DNA from: Zanthoxylum bungeanum
Lineage: Eukaryota; Streptophyta; Magnoliopsida; Sapindales; Rutaceae
Assembly (NCBI GenBank): GCA_019454045.1
Contig: SKCR01007819.1
Coordinates: 248,001 to 312,000 of the forward strand
Reading direction: 5' to 3'
DNA: 64,000 nucleotides
The first letter of the stretch is position 1, and every line of letters starts with the position of its first letter. Below, piece by piece: positions 56,797 through 64,000 of this stretch. The translations under genes and the position numbers were made by a program. Under the pieces are notes generated by a model, which was not told the origin of the DNA, made no database searches, and worked only from the letters and a program-made list of their open reading frames with translations.

Positions 56797-59700
56797 TCAC
56801 CGCCGGTGCCTTTTCTCACGATCATCGTCACTTTCAGCAACCCGATGTCTGCTTTCTCGATCTTCTTGCTGTCTTTTATACCTGTCGTCACCTTCACTAC
56901 CCTTTTTATCACTTAGCTCCTTTCTTGCATGTCTTGCGTCAGTATAGGCAGAGTTCTTCGGATAATCTCTATCATTCCTCCTGTCCCCACGGATATCACC
57001 ATCAGAACTCTTTCTATGATCCCATTCATCTCTCCGATCTCGACGGCTCTCATTATCTGAATTTCTCTTTCTATAATCTCCATCATCCTTCCTCTTTGTG
57101 CGACTATCATTATCTGCACTTCTCTTCCTAAAATCTCCATAATCCCTCCTATCTCTGCGGTGATCAGTATCTGAAATCTTTGCACGATCCAACTCATATC
57201 TGCCATCATTATCTCTTACTTGTTTCTGCAAATGTTGACTTGCTTGACTATCTCGATTCCTCCTGTCTTCTTTGTCTTCTCTCATCCTGTCACTTTCCCT
57301 TTGCCTATAACTTAGGTCTCTCCTTTCTTGATCCCCAGGTCTCTGGTCAGAACTCCGCCTATTCATGTTTCTCTCAACACGGCCACCTTGATCCAGGCTT
57401 CGATGTTTCTTTTCTTGTCTTAAATTTTCAGGAGTGTCCCCATCGAATACCATTTCATACCTACAACAATCATCGCACTGTCAGATTGAGAGAGCAAGAG
57501 GGGAAGCAAAATCCAAAAAACTCATGGTATCAGTTTTACCGACCTAGAATCACTGTATCCACCATGCTGTCGGTTATCATCCCTTAATATATATTTTGCA
57601 GGTTGCTGCCCAGTGCAATCCTTGGCAATGTGGTCAAGACCCCCACATTTGAAGCAGCCTTTTCCTGCACAAGAAATGAACAAGTAATATATTAACTACA
57701 AAGATTCCCAAGAAGTTCCGACACCAAGAGTGTCTATACACACAAGACGCAGTGCAAATAAAACTAACATAACAGAGTTGAATGATAATGTATGCTATTT
57801 AAATTTTGTTTCCTTCCAATCATCACCTTATTTAAACAAGATGTGCAAGCATAGTAAGGAAAAAAGGAAGTCGAATATTAATGCGTGCACACATAATCAT
57901 AAACTTTTCAAACAAGAACATTGCATTTAACCTCAAAAAGTTGACACAAATGCGCAAGGACTTATTACCTTTACCAGTTTGGTGATCTCTACGCCTGAAT
58001 TGGTTCCAAAGCTTTGAGACACTTTGACTAAAATCCACATGTATCCTTCTATCATCAATCAAAGCATTATCCATCTACCATCAAAAGAAAGATTAGCCAA
58101 GTTCAGCAAAACCAAGTTTGTTAACAAAAATGGATGTTCATGAGATTATTGGTGAAAGAAACTACTGTTCCTGCATCTAAGAATGGATGTTGCAGTTGTC
58201 ATTCCCAAGCATTGCACATGATTAGATACATAAATGCACTCAGGTTCCACATGTCTAGTAAATCTATTCAATGAAAAAAAAATTCTGTTCTGTTTCAAAA
58301 AAGAAAATCTTTTTCTGTTCAATACATGGTCAATTGAAGTTAAAAGTAGAAACAAGTGATGCACATTAACGTAGAAAAATCCAAGATTTGAGAAAAGAAT
58401 TACTTCAATGGTTAAAGATTACCTTGGTATATGCTTGCACGCATGCCTCATTGTTATCGAACTCTGGTAAAAAGTAAGTAAATCATTAATATCAGATTGA
58501 TAATTGACGAACATATGCACATCACTTTGCTATACATATATAAGCGAAGGAAATGGATTAATCTTGCTCAAGCACATGTAACTATGAAATTGACTGTTTC
58601 AGTATAATTTAATGTGCAGTGTGAAAATATCTAATAATGTATTTCACTCACCAATGAAGGCATAGCATAGACTGTCTCCAGTCTTGTAATCACGAATAAT
58701 TTCAGCCCTATCATAATTTAGTTATAATTAGAAACTCATTTAAATCCCACACTTGCCAACATTAAAGAATTAGCGAATATCACAAAAAAGGCTTTATAAC
58801 TTACGATGTAACAGTTCCAAAACGTGAAAAGATTGTATGCAAGTCCTCATCCTGCAATAGAGAATGAAAGAGTAAAATTACCAAAAATGAAAATCTAAAG
58901 CAAGGAGATTACAAGAGGTATGCAGACACAATTTATTTTCATGGTTTGATTATAGTACTTTGCTAGAAAGGAAGAAAAAAAAACGAGTGAAGGAAATGAC
59001 GGAGAGGAAAGATGCATTTCCTTACTTTATCTGGTTAATAGAAAGAACGGAATAAAAACCATAATGCAATAGATGAACAGGTGGGTAAATCATATCAATA
59101 AATTCCCTCCCATCTCCCACTCAACAGCTGAACTTTATTCATTTCACATTTTCAATAACTTTTAGGCAAAGTCCCAGAAGGAAATCGTCAATCAATTTTC
59201 CCTTTCCAAAAAAGGCCCACACTCCACTCTGATCCTTCCTTCCCCTTGAACAAAAAATGTATGAAAGGAAAGTAGCCATGAATTCATAATCCTACAATTC
59301 TATAAAATGAAAGGACAAGCACTCACTTCAGTGACTGGATTCAGTTTACAAACAAACAGCACATTCTCAGGAGGTTTTATGTCGGCATCAGGAATATCCC
59401 CAATCTGTTTTGCATATAAGACAATAACAATGAATCATATAATTAAACAGATGGAAATCCGCAGCCAAAGACAAAATAATGTGATCATAAATTATAGACA
59501 GAATGCTTACACTCTCCAGTACAACTGCACTTGAATGTGCATCCTTTGAACGAAGAACATCCTCAAGTTCTGCAGTACTTAATTGCTCATCAAGGGGCAC
59601 CCAATCATCTTCAAGCCGCACTTCGTCATCAACCTAGTCACAACATTGAAAAATCATGCTTGTCAAAAAGAAAATATTAGGTTCAATAATCCAATATAAA

Positions 59701-61912
59701 CTTAAGTCAACTTCAGCAGGTTGGCTCATCATTTAGTACCAACCAACAGTTCAAAAAGATCTTATATTAGCAGTAATCAGCATTAGCCAAGAGTTGCAAG
59801 ATTTGATACTATATCACGCATTTGCCCCACAAGAAAATCAATTATTTTTTTAAAAATACTTCTTAATCTTAGTTTTATACAGTATGTAGTAATAAAAAAT
59901 AAGTCCAAAGAAATTAAATGAAAAGTGATTCACGAATAAAACAAACTAACACCATCAACTTTTCTAGCAAAGGCTCTGAATTCCGATTTTACCCACTGGA
60001 GCAGTGGAATTACTTGCAAAAATAAAGATCACTATTAATGCAGGCAGTAAAAGCTTTGCAATTACATAAAAGCCTTTCTTCTTACTAATATTGTTTTTCC
60101 TTTTACATCTCAAATTCATAAATAACTAAAGAAAATAGTCAACACCTCATCTTTTGGTTTGCCTTCAGGTGAGGCATCAGGAATCAACGCGGCCAGCTGA
60201 GAAGGATCATCAAAAGGATCCTCTAATATATAGGTGTGTTTAATTCTGCACAAGATAACAAGTAGGAGCGTTAAGATGAATTCTAGACACCACTTTAAAA
60301 AAACTTATCCACAGTGCTAAACACAAACCGGATGTTTTTGAACGGTCTACTCTTCTCATCCACAAAAGTTTCATTTATCCTAGTCAGAGTTTCAAACCCC
60401 TCAGCAACCTCCCCAAAAATCTGCAATGATAAACTCATTCTTAATTATCAAGAATTATGAGGGGAAAAAAGTGCACCGACATGGATGGATACTGACAGAC
60501 AAAGCCACATGTGGCTCGTCCGTGCTTTCCGAGGCGCTGCCTGTGACTCAGCATGAGTGGGATGAATCAAGATAATTTTGAATCAGAGATCTAGATTTTT
60601 GGTCATCCCTTGCTCTTATTTCGTAATTTGCATAATATAGCAGCTCGATCGAATTGCACATCACTCATACCGCTTCTCAATAATGTATTTTCTTTTGTGG
60701 CCTAAAGTATTACAAATTGGATGACCAACCAAGACATCCAAGAAGACTTTTTGTAAATTCCATGGATAAAAGAAACTGAGAAGCAGAATATTACCAAGAG
60801 ACTATTGCCTATAGCAAAATTATACACAATTTGATAGCCAAGAATCCTTTTCTACATACTACAAGTGTAAATATTGCAATAGAAACAATTACATAGAGCA
60901 AACACTAATGGCTAACCGAAAGCATCTAAAAAATCCATGAAGTCAAGAAACAAACTGGAGCTTTTTATGCTAGGATTTTATTTTTTTACAAGAATAGGTA
61001 ATTGAACATGCAAATAACATCATAAAAGTAACCATTCCTTCATTTGTTTCATAAAATAAAAACTAGTAAGACAATCTTAAAGTAACAAGTTCATGATCAA
61101 GAGACTCACAGTATGCTTCTCATCGAGATAGTCCAAGTTATCCCGTAAAGTGACGTAGAACTGAAGAAAAATCCAACAATAAGCACAGAAATAATGTTCC
61201 AACTCTACCTCAAAGCTAGTTCAACAATCTTAATCCAAACCAAGCTAATTAAAAACTAATGAAAGATTGAAACATCATATTACTTATAATTCATAATAAA
61301 CAACAAAGCTTAGACAAGTTTAATCTTAAACCTGAGAAGCATTCAGATTTTCCCCAGCACTAGCCATGGCCACCATCCCCGTCTTAGCATGTTTCAAATC
61401 CACACGAATCTCGTCACCGAAGAATCGAGCCTGTTCCCCATACAAAAACCTAAAAGCCACAACATAACATAACATAAATACAATCTTACCTACTATCTCA
61501 CACTAATTACTCAACCCCTATCAAACTATTAAAAAAAATACAAAATAATTGCAAACGTACAAATATATAAACATAAATAGGAGATTCTTACTTGTAAACC
61601 GAATCGCCACCAGTTCCGGTCCCGGTTGGATCGCCGGTCTGCGCGGTAAAATCCTTCTGAACCGTGTGAAACAAGCAGCCATTGTAGTACTTAATCCTGC
61701 AACAAACAGAGTTAAAAATTGGAACTATGATGTTGAATAATGTTATTTTTAAAATTGATTGTGTTGTGAAGAAGAAAGCAAAATCGAATGTTGTGTGTTT
61801 GGATGGGGGCGTACTTGCAGAGCTTCAAGAAGTTTTTAGTGGTTAACGGACATTTGTCGACGAACAAATCGATGACTAGATCTCCTAAGCTCGTCACTAT
61901 AAGTACCGACAT
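56797..61912 (-). CDS. CYP59: CYP59-type nuclear cyclophilin (PPIase, RRM, zinc knuckle, Arg/Asp-rich tail)
   Basis: Fourteen exons on the - strand: 61912-61815, 61696-61592, 61449-61332, 61160-61110, 60420-60329, 60245-60146, 59633-59511, 59404-59327, 58851-58805, 58707-58652, 58463-58423, 58074-57969, 57664-57544, 57460-56797. All introns are GT-AG; the spliced frame is 599 codons. The start is [16 protein letters not shown]. Cyclophilin spans residues 1-165, RRM about 244-318 (RNP2 VLFVCKL, RNP1-like [10 protein letters not shown]), CCHC knuckle [14 protein letters not shown] (342-355), then a tail rich in Arg, Asp, Ser and Lys. The Arg of active cyclophilins appears as Thr44 (FHTVQKDF), while Phe49 and Gln52 remain. 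Arabidopsis CYP59 binds the RNA polymerase II C-terminal domain and RNA in the nucleus, so a role in transcription/RNA processing is expected. Confidence 0.95.
60478..60575 (-). other. GC-rich island inside CYP59 intron 4
   Basis: The 689-bp intron 4 (60421-61109) is AT-rich except for this block with CCACATGTGG, TCCGAGGCGCTGCCTG and a run of CATGAGTGGGATGAATC. It has no splice-bounded frame I trust. It could be a small RNA, a cryptic exon or an old insertion. Confidence 0.3.
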
Positions 61913-62529
61913 TTTCGATTGATCTGTCTCTGGATTCTGTGTGTTTGTTCGGATGCCGAGAAAATAGATTGAAAGAGAGAATTTTATTTTTCTCCTTTAT
62001 TTTTATTTTCCGGTTAATACATATAATTTTTTAAATAAAACTACTTCAAATAAAATTTTTATTAGTAGAGTTTTTAAAAGTATAATTTTTTCTTAAAAAA
62101 AATTAATTGTTTGATTGTGAATGAAAGTTTTTATTAAAAATTATAAAATTATTTTTTTTTTAAATTATGTCATGAAATAAATTAAATAATATTATTAAAT
62201 TAAATAAATGTATTAATGAAAAGTATGAGTCTTCTTTCACGGTTTCTCTTTTCTCTAAAAAGGGATTTGAATAGAAGCCTTGAGAGGTTTTAAAGGAGGT
62301 GGTATATCATGTGCCGGGTGTATATGTCATCTCTCTCATAGCAGGCGGGCCCCACAATTTCGGTTTTAAAGACCCATTTTCTTTCCCTAATTATCGGGGG
62401 TTTCTAAGATTATTTTTTCTCTCTAGCCTTGATTTTGGAATACCCTGTGTGCTTTGAAGCTTCAAGGTGGACTCTTTAATTAATTGTTGGTGAAAGTTGT
62501 TGATGCAGTAGGAGGAGCTAATGTGTTTG
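61913..62529 (-). promoter_or_regulatory. CYP59 5' flank
   Basis: About 620 bp between the CYP59 start codon and the copia-5 remnant. GGCCCCAC at 62348-62355 matches the class I TCP-factor consensus, common in promoters of growth-related housekeeping genes. The proximal 300 bp are AT-rich; no convincing TATA box was picked out. Confidence 0.4.
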
Positions 62530-62544
62530 TGTTGTGATTCACCA

Positions 62545-63265
62545 TTGTGTTGTGGGGTGCGTGGAACAGTCCTCTCGTGTCGAATGTCGTGGCTTCCGCA
62601 GTAAGCATCGAACTCCCTGGAAGTATATTCGCCTCCATTGTCTGTTCGAAGGCACTTCAGTATCTTTCATGTTTCACGCTCGACCATGGCATGAAACAGT
62701 TTGAAATAGTCCAGGACCTGATCATTTGATTTCAGAAAATACACCCATACTTTCCGAGAAGCATCGTCAATAAAAGTCAGAAAATATTTATTACCGCCTA
62801 GTGAGTTTACCTCCAAGGGACCACATACATCATAGTACACCAGACTGAGTAACTCTGATTTCTTTGTAGAAGAGAAATTGAAAGAGACTCTGTGTTGCTT
62901 ACCGAATAGACAGTGGTTGCAAGGATCCAGAGCAGCATTTTTGGAGACAGTAATTAGATCATTCTTTGTCAAGGTAGACAACCATCTTTCACTCATGTGA
63001 CCGAGTCTCGGGTGCCACAGATTCTGAGAAGCCTCCGGTTCAGCTACATTGAGGCTTTCTGCACAAATCTTCACATGAGTCTTGTATAAGGTTCCACAGA
63101 TATGTCCTCGGGCGATGACCGTGGCACCTTTTATCATCCTCCAAGTGCTGTTGCTGAAGTGGCTAGCATAACCCTGTTTGTCAAGGGCTACCCCCGAGAG
63201 TAAGTTGAGTCGAAGTTCTGGAACATGTCTGACCTCTTTCAGCCAGTTTAATCATTGCACCAGAA
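62545..63265 (-). pseudogene. copia-5 protease end, pre-integrase and integrase core
   Basis: Reading down the - strand: LKEVRHVPELRLNLLSGVAL (protease end), the pre-integrase HPRLGHMSERWLS...CNHCLFGKQHRVSF, then the integrase core YDVCGPLEVNSLGGNKYFL and, after an in-frame TGA in place of Gly (VERET-stop-K), RTDNGGEYTSREF and PRTPQHNG. The wording is close to Tnt1/Tork integrases. The first core Asp motif YDVCGP and the second TDNGGEY are intact, while the catalytic Glu is beyond the deletion. Confidence 0.85.
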
Positions 63266-63499
63266 TGAGAATCTTCCATTTTCATTTTAAGTTTTAAAGT
63301 TTAAAATGAAAATACACTAAAATCGGGGCTGAATTTCACAAATCTGAGGTCACGGTTGCGTCCGGAACTGTCGAAAATGGTGGAATAGACACTTCGTTGG
63401 TCTAAATCCGACACAGGGGCTGATTTGTAAATTCCTAAAAGTTCTGGGGCAAAACTGTAAATTTTAAAACTTCAGGGGACTAAATGAAATTTACCATGT

Positions 63500-63640
63500 T
63501 GTTGACGTGGCAGCTGACGTGGCAGATGTGGGACCGGCTTGATGACGTGGCAGACATGTGGCGCTGATGTGGCGGATGACGTGACTAACTGACGTGGTTG
63601 TAGGGATGACGTGGCAGCTTGCGTGGCGATAACGTGACGC
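63500..63640. promoter_or_regulatory. Cluster of seven ACGTG cores in the copia-5 leader
   Basis: ACGTG begins at 63505, 63517, 63545, 63579, 63592, 63609 and 63632, several as GACGTGGC, the ABRE-like core bound by bZIP factors. It lies about 1.6 kb upstream of the CYP59 start codon. Regulatory activity is inferred. The rest of the leader (63270-63890) shows no gene. Confidence 0.45.
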
Positions 63641-63890
63641 CACATGGTCGTCTTCTTCCTCCAGACGCGCGTGTGAGGCGTGGCGAGAGTGGGCTTCACT
63701 CTCCCGGAGAGTGGCGGAGCGTGCCGACTCCTCGGATGTCCGTTTGATCGCCGGAAAATACCGCCGAACTCGTCTCGATGAGAGCTATCTGATGGTATGC
63801 TTGAAAATAATTTTTGACAACTTTGCCGGAACTCGAATTTTCCGAACCAAGCTCCGTTTTTCGATTTTACGACCCCAAAGTAGAACCAAA

Positions 63891-63903
63891 GCTTCTGATA
63901 CCA
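63891..63903 (-). other. Primer-binding site of copia-5
   Basis: On the - strand TGGTATCAGAAGC, two bases after the LTR end CACAACA; initiator tRNA-Met type. Confidence 0.85.
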
Positions 63904-63905
63904 CT

Positions 63906-64000
63906 TGTTGTGATTCACCGATCACTTTAGAGAAGATTTGAGGAAAAAACTGAATTCGTTATCTATTACTTCAAGAATAGAATACAAGTTTACAACTAGA
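63906..64000 (-). repeat. Partial 5' LTR of copia-5
   Basis: TGTTGTGATTCACCGATCAC to the window end; only the LTR's 3' terminal 95 bp (on the - strand) are visible. Confidence 0.75.

Larger units (their letters stand above)
62530..64000 (-). mobile_element. Internally deleted Tnt1-like copia (copia-5), right end outside the window
   Basis: On the - strand: part of the 5' LTR (64000-63906), PBS, leader, a protease scrap, pre-integrase and integrase, then a jump from PQHNG to the last 14 bp of the LTR (62543-62530). RT, RNase H and most of the 3' LTR are gone. The LTR terminus TGTTGTGATTCACC is repeated at 62530 and 63906 on the + strand. Predicted left TSD: GTTTG (62525-62529). Confidence 0.8.

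Noticed and set aside
56913..57587. ORFs of 98 and 135 codons over the last CYP59 exon.
   Set aside because: Alternate-frame and antisense readings of the Arg/Asp repeat tail.

Overview
The window is plant nuclear DNA, almost certainly from a eudicot. It holds one host gene with many introns, CYP59, encoding a nuclear cyclophilin with RRM and zinc-knuckle domains. Everything else I can identify is layered transposable elements: Ty3/gypsy elements of the Athila and Tat types, several Ty1/copia families, a hAT-like element, solo LTRs and a probable SINE. I see no bacterial or organellar genes, CRISPR arrays, or rRNA or tRNA genes.

Layout. Positions 1 to about 16790 are the right part of a + strand Athila-type element. 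It keeps pieces of gag, protease and the integrase C-terminus but lacks reverse transcriptase, RNase H and the integrase core. Between pol and the polypurine tract it carries two extra reading frames: a Cys-rich ORF of unknown function, and an intronless ORF like LONELY GUY (LOG, cytokinin-activating phosphoribohydrolase) broken by one stop codon. Its 3' LTR holds five perfect CACGTG motifs upstream of a TATA box. A complete - strand copia element (5836-15872, TSD ATATT) sits inside that LTR. The 3' part of a decayed + strand copia (about 16791-22621) and the 5' part of a related - strand copia (22622-28855) follow. Next come a copia-type LTR (28856-33138) interrupted by a solo Tat-type LTR (29322-31238, TSD TTAAG), then the 3' end of another + strand copia (33139-46691). 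That last element is split by a full-length but decayed - strand Tat element (34114-45717, TSD TTGTG) with two RNase H domains, a tRNA-Arg-type PBS and tandem repeats in both the leader and the 3' UTR.

The half-elements fit a single nested model: each was hit by the next insertion, and the missing left halves should lie just left of the window in mirror order.

From about 46700 to 56700 the DNA is AT-rich. It contains two head-to-tail copies of an LTR-like repeat, a non-autonomous hAT-like element, an Athila-type solo LTR, TA microsatellites and a probable SINE. CYP59 occupies 61912 down to 56797 on the - strand; 14 exons give an uninterrupted 599-residue reading frame. About 620 bp upstream of its start codon lies an internally deleted Tnt1-like copia (62530 to beyond the window end) whose leader has seven ACGTG cores in about 130 bp.

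Only CYP59 looks like a functional protein gene. The retrotransposon ORFs all carry frameshifts, stops or deletions. Coordinates come from reading by eye. Family names rest on motif recognition, and nothing was searched against a database.
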